Shown: positions 40,133-49,312 of the stretch, piece by piece
Layout of the letters: each line of letters begins with the position of its first letter
Numbering within the stretch: position 1 is the stretch's first letter
Assembly (NCBI RefSeq): GCF_000775285.1
Contig: NZ_JJML01000004.1
Coordinates: forward strand, 1 to 56,234
Direction of reading: 5' to 3'
DNA length: 56,234 nt
From: Neosynechococcus sphagnicola sy1
GTDB taxonomy: Bacteria > Cyanobacteriota > Cyanobacteriia > Neosynechococcales > Neosynechococcaceae
Notes under the pieces: generated by a model
Seen by the model: only the letters and a program-made list of their open reading frames with translations
Database searches by the model: none
Told to the model about the DNA's origin: nothing
Translations under genes and position numbers: made by a program

Positions 40133-41008
40133 CTAGGGGTTGAGGGCATGGCGACTGAAGAGGAAATCTAAGGCATGGTTACGGAGGGTGTAATAGGCTG
40201 GGTCTTCCAGCAATTGACTGCGATCGCGGGGACGGGGAAAGGGGATCTCCAAAATTTCCCCAATTTGGGCCTGGGGGCCATTGGTCATCATCACAATCCG
40301 ATCGGCTAAAAATAGGGCTTCATCAATGTCGTGGGTAATCATCATCACCGTGACTTGATGGTTGTGCCAGATCTTCAGCAGTTCTTCCTGGAGTTCTTCC
40401 TTGGTAATCGCATCCAAGGCTCCAAAGGGTTCATCTAGAATTAGCACCTGGGGGCAGATTGCTAGGGCACGGGCGATCGCCACCCGTTGCTTCATCCCCC
40501 CAGAAAGTGCTTTGGGGCGCTTATGGGCTGCTTCTTCCAAGCCCACTAAGTTGAGATACTCCGTAGCGATCGCGCGTTTTTCGGCGGTAGTTTTTTCGGG
40601 ATAGACGGCTCGGACGGCCAGATAAATATTTTCAAACGCCGTTTTCCAGGGCAGTAGGGAATAGTTCTGGAATACCACCATGCGATCGGGGCCCGGTCGG
40701 GTAATCCGTCGTCCCTGGAGACGCACCTCGCCACTGCTGGGCTTCCGGAAGCCCGAAATCATATCCAGGAGGGTGGTTTTACCACAGCCTGAGTGCCCAA
40801 TGACGCAGACAAACTCGCCTTCGTAGACCGTCAGGTTCACGTCTTCCAGCACCGTGAAAGGCCCGTTGGCGGTGGGATAAACCTTCGAGACCTGATCGAT
40901 CACCAGAAAGGGGTCACGGTTGCGGGCAGCAGGGGAGGGCTGGAGCTGAGAAAGGGTTTGCATCGCTTCAGAGGGGGGAAGGGCGGAAGAAGGTGCCGAA
41001 TCAGTCAT
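40133..41008 (-). CDS. nrtD: Nitrate ABC transporter ATP-binding subunit NrtD
   Basis: This is one of the two ATPase subunits of the high-affinity nitrate/nitrite importer. The 291-residue product has Walker A GHSGCGKTTLLDMISG, Q-loop VFQNYSLLPW, signature LSGGMKQRVAIARALA, Walker B QVLILDEPFGALDA and switch His in MITHDIDEALFLAD. The DRMVVFQNYSLLPW segment is typical of the NrtCD family. An N-terminal extension of about 33 residues precedes the ABC domain. Only six bases separate it from nrtC. The frame is intact. Confidence 0.94.
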   Translation of the reverse strand: MTDSAPSSALPPSEAMQTLSQLQPSPAARNRDPFLVIDQVSKVYPTANGPFTVLEDVNLTVYEGEFVCVIGHSGCGKTTLLDMISGFRKPSSGEVRLQGRRITRPGPDRMVVFQNYSLLPWKTAFENIYLAVRAVYPEKTTAEKRAIATEYLNLVGLEEAAHKRPKALSGGMKQRVAIARALAICPQVLILDEPFGALDAITKEELQEELLKIWHNHQVTVMMITHDIDEALFLADRIVMMTNGPQAQIGEILEIPFPRPRDRSQLLEDPAYYTLRNHALDFLFSRHALNP

Positions 41009-41014
41009 GCAGAT

Positions 41015-43019
41015 TTAGGCGGCGGGAGTGAGGGGATCGAGAATGATTTCGGCCACCTGAATCGGACGATTCAGGGGCAGACTCTGGAGATATCCGATGG
41101 GATCGTTGGGATCAAAGACCACTCCATCAAAAAGTTGGAAGGGATCCCGGTCGGGTTCGGCATCGGGTAAGCCCAACTGTCGAGCCGCTTCACCGTAGAG
41201 ATCCACGCGGCGGTTCCGCTCCAGGATCTCCACCCAGTTTTTCGGGAAAGGGGTCATGCCCCATCGGGCCAGCTGGGTGAGAATCCACAGCCCCTCGGCT
41301 CGCCCTGGACAGGTGCTGTGATCGACGTAGAACTGATTGAAACGCAGCATCTGGATCGGCTCCCCGATGCCCGTGTCATAGGGGTCAAGCAAACCGGGGG
41401 CAAGGTAGCGGGCATCGACGCCCACGTACTGAGGCTGGGCTAATAACCCTAGAATTTCCGGGCGATGGCGGCGATCATCGCAATATTCACAAGCTTCCAG
41501 CAACGCCCGCACCAGGGCAAGATGGGTTTGGGGATGCTGCTGAATCCAATCTTCCCGCAGTCCAAGGATTTTCTCAGGATGGGAGGGCCAGATGTCCAGA
41601 TCGGTAGCCACCACAAACCCCAAGTGTTCTTGCACGGCTCGAGAGTTCCAAGGTTCACCCACGCAATAGCCATCAATATTTCCGGCCTTGAGATTGGCAA
41701 CCATCTGAGGTGGGGCAATCACGGTCAAATTGACGTCCCGGTCAGGGTCGATTCCCCCCGCTGCCAGCCAGTAGCGCAGCATCAAGTTATGCATCGAATC
41801 TGGATGAACAACCCCAAAGGTGGGTACCCGATCGGGGGTAGCCATCAGGGCGGATTTGAGGCTCCTCAGGGATCTCACCCCTTGGTCGTAAAGCTGGCGA
41901 CTGAGGGTGATCGCGTTGCCGTTACGGGCTAACACTAGGGCGGAGACTATCGGCAGCGGTGTTTCCCCTCCTAACCCGAGGGTGATGCTCAAGGGCATCC
42001 CGGCAACCATATGGGCTGCATCGAGACGCTGACTGCGAATCCCCTGGGCGATCGCTTTCCAACTGGGTTCGCGGCAGAGATTGACGGCTGCGAGACCGTG
42101 CTTCTGGAAAAAAGCCCATTTCTTTGGCAACCACTAGGGGAGCACAATCGGTTAAGGGAATGAAGCCAATGTCCAAGTTGACCTTCTCTAAACCATTGCC
42201 AGCGATCGCCACAATTTTCCGGCTACTCCTGCGCTTCTTGTCTCGCTTTTGCTGGTTGAGAAAATAAATAATCTCATTCCGCAGCCCATAGTAATTAGGA
42301 TGGTTGACCACCTCCATGCGGGCGCGGGGCCGGGGAATTGGCACCTCTAAAATTTGACCAATATGGGCTTCGGGGCCATTGGTCATCATCACAATGCGAT
42401 CGGAAAGCAACAGCGCCTCGTCTACATCGTGGGTGACCATCACACAGGTGACCTGACTTTCTTGGCAGACCTGCATCAACTGTTCCTGCAGGTTACCCCG
42501 GGTTAGGGCATCCAAGGCTCCAAAGGGTTCGTCCAACAGCAGGACTTTCGGTCGCAGGGCCAAGGCTCGGGCGATCGCCACCCGTTGCTTCATGCCCCCT
42601 GACAGTTCTCGGGGCTTTTTGTGAGCCGCAGCCCGTAACCCCACCATATCAATGTGGTGCTGGATGATCAGCCGTCGCTCTCCGGCAGGCAACTGCTTCA
42701 GCACCTTGTTCACCCCGAGGGCAATGTTTTGGTAGACCGTTAACCAGGGCAGCAGGGAGTAGTTCTGAAACACCACCATGCGATCAGGGCCAGGTCGGGT
42801 GACCTGCCGTCCCTCTAGAATCACTCCGCCCTGGGAAGGGCGTTCCAAACCAGCCAGAATGTTGAGTAGGGTGGACTTACCGCAGCCCGAGTGCCCGATC
42901 AGGGAAACAAACTCTCCCCGTTGGATTTTTAAATCGATATTCTTGAGGGCAATGTAGCGATCGCCCTTGGGCAGGGGGAAAACTTTATCAACGTGGTCAA
43001 TCTCGACATATGTAGACAT
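41015..43019 (-). CDS. nrtC: Nitrate ABC transporter NrtC: ATPase fused to NrtA-like regulatory domain, frameshifted
   Basis: Residues 1-260 form an ABC ATPase (GHSGCGKSTLLNILAG, LSGGMKQRVAIARALA, LLLDEPFGALDA, THDVDEALLLSD). The remainder is an NrtA-like solute-binding domain (NLDIGFIPLTDCAPLVVAKEMGFF, HMVAGMPLSITLGLGGE, YCVGEPWNSRAV), which in NrtC serves as a cytosolic regulatory domain for ammonium inhibition. Read as one gene it is about 667 residues, the family length. The frame breaks at the A6 run 42108-42113, and one base less gives GFFQKHGLAAVNLCREPSWK. The two halves should not be read as separate genes. Confidence 0.94.
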
Positions 43020-43031
43020 GGATGAATGCTC

Positions 43032-43853
43032 CTACTTGTCTTCAGCAGCAACGAAACTAGCCACGAAACCCACCAGCTTATCCAGTAAAAAGCCCACTAC
43101 GCCAATGTAGATCAGCGCCAGAATCACCTCGCTATTATTGCTACTGTTGTAGGCATTCCAGATAAAAAAGCCAATGCCCGTATCCCCCCGGAGCATCTCA
43201 GCAGCAACAATTGCCAACCAGGCTAACCCAATACCCAGACGTAATCCGGTAAACATGTAGGGAACGATGGAGGGCAACAAAATATCCAAGAAGTATTCCT
43301 GTCCCGAGAGGCGCAAAACCTTGGCAACATTGCGGTAGTCCTGGGGGATTTGCTGCACCCCCACCGCGGTGTTGAAAATAATCGGCCAGATGGCGGTAAT
43401 GAAAATCACAAACAGTCCCGCTGGCTCAGAGTTGCGGAAGACGGCGAGGGCAATGGGCAACCAGGCCAGGGGCGGCACGGTGCGTAGCACCTGAAACAGG
43501 GGGTCGAGACCGTCGTACATCAGGCGACTGGCACCCACCAAAATCCCCAGGGCAATGCCCACCACCGCTGCTAGAGAATAACCGACGGCCACCCGTTGCA
43601 AGCTGGCCAGGGTTTGCCAACCCAGCCCTTTATCCCCACCTTCATTGAGAAAGGGATGAAAGATTAACTCTTGGGTGTCCTCCCACACCTGAAACGGTCC
43701 GGGGAGGGTGGCTTTGCCCATCATGGACAACAGTTGCCACAACAGCAAAAATACGGCGAGGGCAACCAGCGGAGCCACAATTTTCTGCGGTCGCTTTTGA
43801 AGTTGGGTGAAAAATGCAGGTAACCAGTTCCCCCTGCTGAGTCTTGCGGTCAT
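43032..43853 (-). CDS. nrtB: Nitrate ABC transporter permease NrtB
   Basis: This 273-residue membrane permease is of the BPD_transp_1 type. Six helices can be seen: IVAPLVALAVFLLLWQLLSM, VGYSLAAVVGIALGILVGAS, PLAWLPIALAVF, AGLFVIFITAIWPIIFNTAVG, LGIGLAWLAIVAAEML and EVILALIYIGVVGFLLD. The EAA-type loop lies around LRLSGQEYFLDILLPSIVPYMFTG, where the ATPases dock. It is 12 bases from nrtC. The frame is intact. An unusual patch, FFIWNAYNSSNNSE, lies in the last periplasmic loop, as in other NrtB proteins. Confidence 0.95.
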   Translation of the reverse strand: MTARLSRGNWLPAFFTQLQKRPQKIVAPLVALAVFLLLWQLLSMMGKATLPGPFQVWEDTQELIFHPFLNEGGDKGLGWQTLASLQRVAVGYSLAAVVGIALGILVGASRLMYDGLDPLFQVLRTVPPLAWLPIALAVFRNSEPAGLFVIFITAIWPIIFNTAVGVQQIPQDYRNVAKVLRLSGQEYFLDILLPSIVPYMFTGLRLGIGLAWLAIVAAEMLRGDTGIGFFIWNAYNSSNNSEVILALIYIGVVGFLLDKLVGFVASFVAAEDK

Positions 43854-43888
43854 GGGTGTTTCTCTCTTGGTGGGCTGTGCAAATCGGG

Positions 43889-45221
43889 CTAGGCGATCGC
43901 CTTAATCTTGAGGCTGTTGAGGTAGGCTTGGGGATTCTCCGGGTCAAATTTCACCCCATCGAAGAAGGTTTCCACTCCTCGAGAGCTACTGCTGGGAATG
44001 GCAGCCGTTTGGCCGATGGCCTTCGCCGCTGCTTGCCACACATCTTCCCGATTAACCGTATCCACCAGCTTTTTCGTGTCTAGTTCAGGGGGTAAATAAC
44101 CCCAGCGAATATCTTCGGTTAAGAACCAGAGATCATGACTCTTATAGGGATAGGAGGCATTGTCTGACCAGAACTTCATCAGGTAGGGGCTATGCTCAAC
44201 CACGCGGCCATCGCCGTAGTCAAACTTCCCTTCAGCCCGAGGCAGAATATCCTTGGCGGGTGCCTTGAACCATTCCCGCTTGGAGACAATCGCTGCCATC
44301 TCAGCCTTATTTTCCAGTTTGTCGCACCAGATTTGGGCTTCTTGAATCGCCATTAACAGCGCCTTGGCTGCTTTCGGATACTTATCCACCCACTCTCCGC
44401 GCATGGCGAAGGCTTTCTCGGGATGATTGTTCCATAACTCACCCGTGGTCAGGGCGGTATAGCCCAGTTGCTGGTTTACCAGTTGGGCATTCCAGGGTTC
44501 CCCGACACAGAAGGCTTCCATGTTGCCTTCCTTCATATTGGTGACCATCTGGGGCGGTGGTACCACAATAATGTCGACATCCTGCTTGGGCACAATCCCC
44601 CCTGCGGCCAACCAGTAGCGCATCCATAGATCGTGGGTGCCGCCGGGAAAGGTAACCGCACATTTCACCTCTTTGCCACTGGCTTTGGCCTTGGCAAAGG
44701 ATTCCTTGAGGGGGGTCACTCTTAAGACCCAACTTCAGATCTTTGTAGGTATTGGCAACCGAAATCGCCTGTCCATTGACGTTTAGCCGTGCCAGGATGT
44801 ACATGGGGATTTTCTTGTTCCCCTTGGTTATCTTGCCCTCTGCCATCAGGTAGGGCATGGGGGATAGAATATGAGCCCCATCAATGCCCGATCCCTCGGA
44901 ACCCAACTCCAGGTTGTCGCGGGTCGTGGCCCAGGAGGTCTGCTTCACGACTTCAACCCCTGTCATGCCGTATTTCTCGAAATAGCCCTTCTCCTTGGCA
45001 ATGATGAGAGGGGCAGAGTCGGTGAGGGCAATGAACCCTAAGCGAGCGGTGGCGATTTCGGGGGTATCGGCGGTGCCAGCCACGGGTGAGGCTGTAGGAG
45101 TAGAGTTAGGACTGGTAGCAGGGGTGGAATTGGAGCCGGAGGTACAGCCGTGGATCAGCAGGGTGGCAGCAGTGGTTGCACCAGCGGTAATCATGAATTT
45201 GCGTCGGGAGAGTTGCGACAT
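43889..45221 (-). CDS. nrtA: Nitrate/nitrite-binding lipoprotein NrtA, frameshifted
   Basis: NrtA is the periplasmic solute-binding lipoprotein of the nitrate importer. The N-terminus has a twin-arginine-like stretch (SRRKFMITAGATTAATLL) and a lipobox ending at LIHGC. A Thr/Pro/Ser linker follows, then ARLGFIALTDSAPLIIAKEKGYFEKYG and GAHILSPMPYLMAEG. The second half has VKCAVTFPGGTHDLWMRYWLA, VVPPPQMVTNMKEGNMEAFCVGEPWNAQL and WFLTEDIRWGYLP. The reconstructed length is about 443 residues, as expected. The break is at the G6 run 44710-44715, and one base less gives GLKSDPLKESFAKAK. Confidence 0.95.
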
Positions 45222-45303
45222 GAATCGAAGTTCCTCAGTTCCTCAGGAGTTTTAAAGTAGGGTTGATGACGATGATGGTCGGAGCCGCTCTGCTGGAGCT
45301 AGA

Positions 45304-46869
45304 CTAGTCTCCTGTTATCCCCCCTGCTGTCGAGGGGCGCGGCTTGGCATCAAAGTGTTGGATCAGCAGATCCCGGAGCACGGGTTGCAACTCATCACAG
45401 GGGACAGCCTTGATCACACAGGAACCCAGGGCCGCTTCTTTGCCCACCTTGCCTCCCATGTAAATGTCTACGGCTTCCAAGGTCTGACCGTCCTTGCGAG
45501 TCTTGGTGCCCATGAGTCCGATGTCAGCAACTTGGGGTTGACCGCAGGAGTTGGGGCAACCTGTCCAGTGAATCCTCACCGGACGAGGGGTATGCAGTTC
45601 CGCTTCTAGCTCTTGGATCAAAGCCAAGGCACGATTTTTGGGTTTCAAGTCAGGGCAAAGTTGCAGAATTGACTGCCCGTGCAAGAAACCAGACTACGCA
45701 TGAGGGGCGTGGGACTGACGGAGAACCGCTGTAATAAGGGTTCCTTGAGCATGGGAGCCAAGCGCGAGTCCGGGACATTGGAGATAATCACGTTTTGTTC
45801 AACGGTGAGGCGAATCTCGCCGCTGCCAAAGACTTCCGCAATCCGGGCTAAATCAAACAGATCCGCGGCATAGAGCCGTCCCACGGGCACGTGTAACCCA
45901 ACATAGTTGAGTCCCGGCTGTTTCTGGGCATGAATGCCAATGTGATCTCGCTTGTCCCAAAGAATTTCGTCCTTGGGAGCAGCGGTTTGTAAGGGATGCC
46001 CCAGATGCTGCTCAACGGCAGCTCGGAATTTTTCCAGTCCCCATTCATCAATCAGCCACATCAGTCGTGCTTTCTGACGATTCGCCCGCAGCCCATGGTT
46101 ACGATAGACAATCAGAATTGCTTCACAGAGTGTCACAACATCTCGAGGATCTACCCAAACGTTCATGGGAATGGCTGGATCACAGCGTTTGGCAGAGAAA
46201 AAACCCACCGACCCAGACATTGAATCCCAGGGTGTCCTGTTTATAGGCGGGGACAAAGGCGAGGTCGTTAATTTCCGCATGAACCGAGTTGTCTCGGCAG
46301 CCGGCGATCGCAATATTGAACTTGCGGGGCAGATTGGTAAATGAGGGGTTGCCATCCCCATTATTGGTAATCATGTCCTGGACTTTGCGGATCAGTCCTC
46401 GGGTATCAATTAGTTCGTCCGCATCAATGCCAGCAACGGGTGACCCCGTAATGTTGCGGACATTATCCATCCCCGATTGCATGCTCGTTAGCCCTGCCTG
46501 CTGAAAGCGCTGAAAAATATCAGGAATATCTTCTAAACGAATCCCCCGCAATTGCAGATTTTGCCGGGTGGTAATGTCCGCATTTCCCTCGTCGCCATAT
46601 CGCTGCACCACCTCGGCTAACACCCGCATCTGGCCGCTGGTCAAAATTCCATTGGGAATTCGCATTCTCAGCATGAACTTACCGGGGGTCACGGGTCGGA
46701 AAAACACCCCCAACCACTTGAGTCGATGGTCGCGATCGGTCTCATCCATGGCTTGCCAGCCCATTTGAGCAAATTGTGCCAACTCAGCCTTGACGGCTAA
46801 ACCATCCTTTTCGGCTTTGAGCTTTTCAAATTTGTTGAGTGTTGCTGCCGCCGGAGCCGTGCCAACCAT
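45304..46869 (-). CDS. nirA: Ferredoxin-nitrite reductase, frameshifted
   Basis: NirA reduces nitrite to ammonium with six electrons from ferredoxin, using siroheme and a [4Fe-4S] cluster. The cluster ligands are in SCTGSQFC and in TGCPNSCGQPQ. Other landmarks are MLRMRIPNGILTSGQMRVLAEV, DITTRQNLQLRGI and PRKFNIAIAGCRDNSVHAEINDLA. The reconstructed length is about 520 residues. One break is at the A6 run 46198-46203. Removing one base gives VGGFFSAKRCDPAIPMNVW. A second region, 45640-45648, has two apparent extra bases, and the family sequence NFALTETKNRALALIQ is recovered when both are removed. It is first in the operon behind the NtcA site. Confidence 0.94.
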
Positions 46870-46940
46870 AGACTTACCTTTGAATCGTGCTGGATTGCTG
46901 GCAGGGAAACGAATACCCTTGTTGCAGTCCTAATGAAGCC

Positions 46941-46982
46941 AAGGTAGGTGGGACAGCCGTAAAGATTCGTATCTATGGTTAC
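46941..46982 (-). promoter_or_regulatory. NtcA-activated promoter of the nitrate operon
   Basis: On the minus strand the sequence reads GTAACCATAGATAC (46969-46982), a perfect GTA-N8-TAC NtcA box. Exactly 22 bases later lies TACCTT (46941-46946), which matches the TAN3T -10 box. This is the canonical arrangement for genes activated by NtcA under nitrogen limitation. The nirA start codon is at 46869, so a leader of roughly 65 bases is expected. Confidence 0.88.
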
Positions 46983-46991
46983 AAAATATTG

Positions 46992-47455
46992 CTAATTAAT
47001 GACTTTTATGCATAATGTGCATGCAGCTTTGGCATAACAATAGGACTTTCCCCAGGGTCGGCAGCCCTCAGAACTTTTAACCTTCGTGAAGTGTGTGTCA
47101 TCTGACAGAAACTGAACATCCACAAGAAAATTAGGTAAGACCTCTTCTCTTGATAGATATTCCGGGGCTGTCAGCACTTCTATGGGCTGTCTAGGTCGAT
47201 AAACCGCTATTCGCTTGCCCTTGAGATCTATATAGCCAGCCGAGGCGACAACCATGCACTCAATATTCTTGTGTCTTTGCCTGTCCTTGCTTCCAGGAAT
47301 CTGAAGGAGAGAGCAATACCATCACAAAATTGGGACAAAGCAGCAAAAAGCTCTGGTGTGGTTCTGACATTAGCGCATCCCACTTTTCTTGGGGAATCCA
47401 GGCGGCATTTGGAGAGAGATCGCCCAACGATTGAGATGATCCGCTGCAGATCACT
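46992..47455 (-). pseudogene. Uma2-family nuclease-like gene, decayed
   Basis: Two frames carry halves of one Uma2-type (PD-(D/E)XK-like) protein. The first has LGDLSPNAAWIPQEKWDAL and ends after KTQEY. The second has DLKGKRIAVYRPRQPIEVL and SREEVLPNFLVDVQFL, the usual Uma2 C-terminus. The N-terminal third of the family is not recognisable upstream, and an extra stop (TGA after QEY) and an indel separate the halves. It is probably a pseudogene rather than a sequence error, because its N-terminus is lacking too. Confidence 0.65.
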
Positions 47456-47551
47456 TCTGACTCTCACAGATAACCTCTCGGAGGTCGGCTCCTAACTCCT
47501 ACGGAGAGGCTACGCCAACGATTTGTTATCCCGCTTGGCAAGTACATTCGA

Positions 47552-47757
47552 TTACTTTCCAAGCATGTGCAATGCCTCAATCCAAATTTTTAGTTCTTGC
47601 TCAGCTATATTTCTATCGGTTAGCTCTTTTTCCTGTTGGGCAATGTAAGTATTGCGAAAGTCATTGATTCGCGTGACGGTTTCCAGGAATTTACGTCTGC
47701 CCTGAAATCTCAACTGGGTATGCAAGGCCTCAAATACGCCACCAATTTTTGTGGTGC
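47552..47757 (-). pseudogene. C-terminal remnant, possibly of a restriction/helicase subunit
   Basis: An open stretch of about 65 codons ends at TAA (47552-47554) and has no start. It reads ...GGVFEALHTQLRFQGRRKFLETVTRINDFRN..., then YIAQQEKELTDRNIAEQEL and KIWIEALHMLGK. The RINxFRNxYIAxQExELTD pattern is one I associate with the C-terminus of large cyanobacterial DNA-processing proteins, but I cannot assign it firmly. A stop lies upstream at about 47770. It lies between the Uma2 relic and the PIN gene. Confidence 0.4.
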
Positions 47758-47780
47758 CGTTGAGTTATGGGGAATTTTCC

Positions 47781-48197
47781 TTAGTCATTATGCAGCAATG
47801 CAACAAAACCAGCTTTCTCAAAATGCCGAACATAGGCTAGAGCTTCCAACATTGCCTGTTCCCGCATGATGCAAAATGAAGCACAGTTAGTATGACTCCA
47901 TGATTGGTCAGGACGTTGATCATAGAGGCGCAACGCATCACTAAATAACTGTGTTGTCTGGGGAATGACTTCTAATTTTGGATCCTCTAGCACAGAATCG
48001 ATCAGGCGAACAGCAGCCTGCCTAAATTGTGCGCCACGCCGCGACAACACATTGAGCAACTCAGCAAAAATCAACTCGGTAGTGACAATTTTAGTGGGCA
48101 TAATCTCGATGGTTAATTGAGTTGCATTTTTATGTAAATCATCATTAGGGTAAAGGAGTGCAATCCAGTAGCCCTTATCGGCAAATATTGTTTTCAT
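47781..48197 (-). CDS. PIN-domain (VapC-like) protein with altered active site
   Basis: The 138-residue protein has the PIN fold. An N-terminal acidic residue sits in IFADKGYWIALLYPND, Glu in TTELIFAELLNVLSRRG, and the central region is HTNCASFCIMREQAMLEALAYVRHFEKAGFVALL. In active relatives I expect TDCxSF and TxDxHFEQAGF there. Here the first Asp is Asn and the second Asp-His position is VR. Two of the usual four acidic metal ligands are therefore lost, and nuclease activity is doubtful. Its start overlaps the antitoxin stop (ATGA). It could be an inactive relic. Confidence 0.65.
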   Translation of the reverse strand: MKTIFADKGYWIALLYPNDDLHKNATQLTIEIMPTKIVTTELIFAELLNVLSRRGAQFRQAAVRLIDSVLEDPKLEVIPQTTQLFSDALRLYDQRPDQSWSHTNCASFCIMREQAMLEALAYVRHFEKAGFVALLHND

Positions 48198-48476
48198 GCG
48201 TCTGTTTTTGGTACACCATACAAGAAGTGATCCAGATTTTTGGCAAAATCAGCGGGTAATTCTACTGTCTGATCATGGAATAGCTGCTGGCTGATTTCCT
48301 GCGCTTTCTGCTAAAAAAAATAGCTCGGGGTTAGTCTGCGCTGAGCTAATTGATGAATTGGAAAAAGATCTCTGAGAAAGTCTGAGCTTAAGAAACAGAA
48401 AGAAATTTAGCACCTCCTGAAGCAAAAATTCTGGTGCTTGGTTAATTTCTTGGATTAGGTGATCTTTAGTATTCAT
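48194..48476 (-). pseudogene. Antitoxin of the PIN protein (DUF2281-type), frame broken
   Basis: It starts MNTKDHLIQEINQAPEFLLQEVLNFFLFLKLRL, the N-terminal pattern of DUF2281-like antitoxins. The first frame stops at 48273. The expected C-terminus (QKAQEISQQLFHDQTVELPADF, then KNLDHFLYG) follows in another frame. It ends at a TGA overlapping the PIN start. The break is next to an A8 run (48313-48320). Removing one base near it would restore LQKAQEISQQ, so this could be an assembly error. Together with the PIN gene it is a toxin-antitoxin pair or its remains. Confidence 0.55.
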
Positions 48477-48489
48477 GAGTTCATTCCTA

Positions 48490-48606
48490 TGTTAACTGTG
48501 AGAAACCGCCACAGTCATCGAAAAATCCGCGCCCAAATCGAACGACGGATCAATATAAATCAAATCCACCTTGCCCTTAAACTCTTGCAGCAGCGACGCC
48601 ATCACC
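48490..48606 (-). pseudogene. Fragment of a DNA methyltransferase
   Basis: The minus strand reads ALMVMASLLQEFKGKVDLIY, then IDPSFDLGADFSMTV and a stop. This is the catalytic motif IV neighbourhood (usually DPPF/DPPY) of site-specific DNA methyltransferases of the type III Mod kind, with the second Pro changed to Ser. Only about 38 codons remain. Other parts of the gene are not visible, so it is a scrap. Confidence 0.55.
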
Positions 48607-48661
48607 ATTAAGGCAAAAGTAAAAAGGTAAAAGGTTGGCAGTGACGACTTTAATCGTCGCC

Positions 48662-48812
48662 CTCAGAGGATGTTTTAAAAGGGTAGGCTTTAGCCTCAAA
48701 TACAACTCAGAGGCGCGATCGCAAACCCTGGAACCCTGATTCTCTCGTATTAGCTTCTAGGTAGCTAGGGTGGTGAAACACACCCTGAAAGACTTTTAAA
48801 ACATCCTCTCAG
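48662..48812. mobile_element. MITE-like element with terminal inverted repeats
   Basis: AGAGGATGTTTTAAAAG (48665-48681) and CTTTTAAAACATCCTCT (48793-48809) are perfect inverted repeats that extend with one mismatch to CTCAGAGGATG.../...CATCCTCTCAG. They enclose about 110 bases without a coding frame. The size and termini suit a miniature non-autonomous transposable element. It sits between the methyltransferase scrap and the DUF2283 pseudogene. Neither a target-site duplication nor a source transposase is visible. Confidence 0.65.
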
Positions 48813-48836
48813 CTCACGGGCATGAACACTGGGGAT

Positions 48837-49049
48837 TTAGAGAGCTACTGTTTCAAAGGCAATGCGTACAGGACTATCAGAAGGGGGTAAAAAGTTGAGT
48901 TTTTCAAAACCAATCACCTGACCCTGTTGATCTTTCATCAAAATCACTTTGTCGCCGGTTTCTTCTGCTTCAACCTCATCTTGAGGGTTGCCAAATCAGA
49001 CGACAAGTGTGTTACCTGTACAGTCATAAAATACTTTTACTTCTGCCAT
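48837..49049 (-). pseudogene. DUF2283-type antitoxin-like gene with internal stop
   Basis: The frame of 71 codons reads MAEVKVFYDCTGNTLVV, stop, FGNPQDEVEAEETGDKVILMKDQQGQ. It ends with VIGFEKLNFLPPSDSPVRIAFETVAL. This is the DUF2283 pattern. The stop (TGA, 48996-48998 on the minus strand) replaces the usual Trp codon TGG, so it is a single substitution, not an indel. It follows the DUF4258-like tail closely, the usual gene pairing. Confidence 0.65.
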
Positions 49050-49240
49050 AAAATCTCTCCTTTTTTAATTGCACTGGTTCGATAGGATGTGATCAGAAAC
49101 CCTTCTCCATTTAAGCGTTTTACCACGGCACAAACCCAACGCTTCGCGCCATCATCACGATAAAACAAGTAAACTTGGGAATCAGCTTTGCTCAGACGAA
49201 AAGGACACCCGACCTTTTGGGGCGATCACATTCATCAAGC
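49037..49240 (-). pseudogene. DUF4258-like toxin tail, truncated
   Basis: The minus strand reads KADSQVYLFYRDDGAKRWVC, then AVVKRLNGEGFLITSYRTSAIK and KGEILWQK before the stop at 49037. This matches the C-terminus of the small DUF4258-type proteins that pair with DUF2283 proteins. A short upstream stretch (GCPFRLS) is in frame, but the expected N-terminus (about 50 residues) is absent or out of frame. The end overlaps the start of the DUF2283 gene. Confidence 0.5.
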
Positions 49241-49312
49241 CACCAGCTTTGCTGGGCAGTCTTCCCCAAGGGACAATGAATGGCAATCAGTCTCTCGGGG
49301 TGGGTATCAGCT

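Noticed and set aside
41015-42130. A separate NrtA-like binding protein gene next to nrtD
   Set aside because: It is the C-terminal regulatory domain of NrtC, separated only by a single-base frameshift at 42108-42113.
48490-48606. A functional DNA methyltransferase
   Set aside because: Only about 38 codons around motif IV remain and the motif is altered (DPSF).
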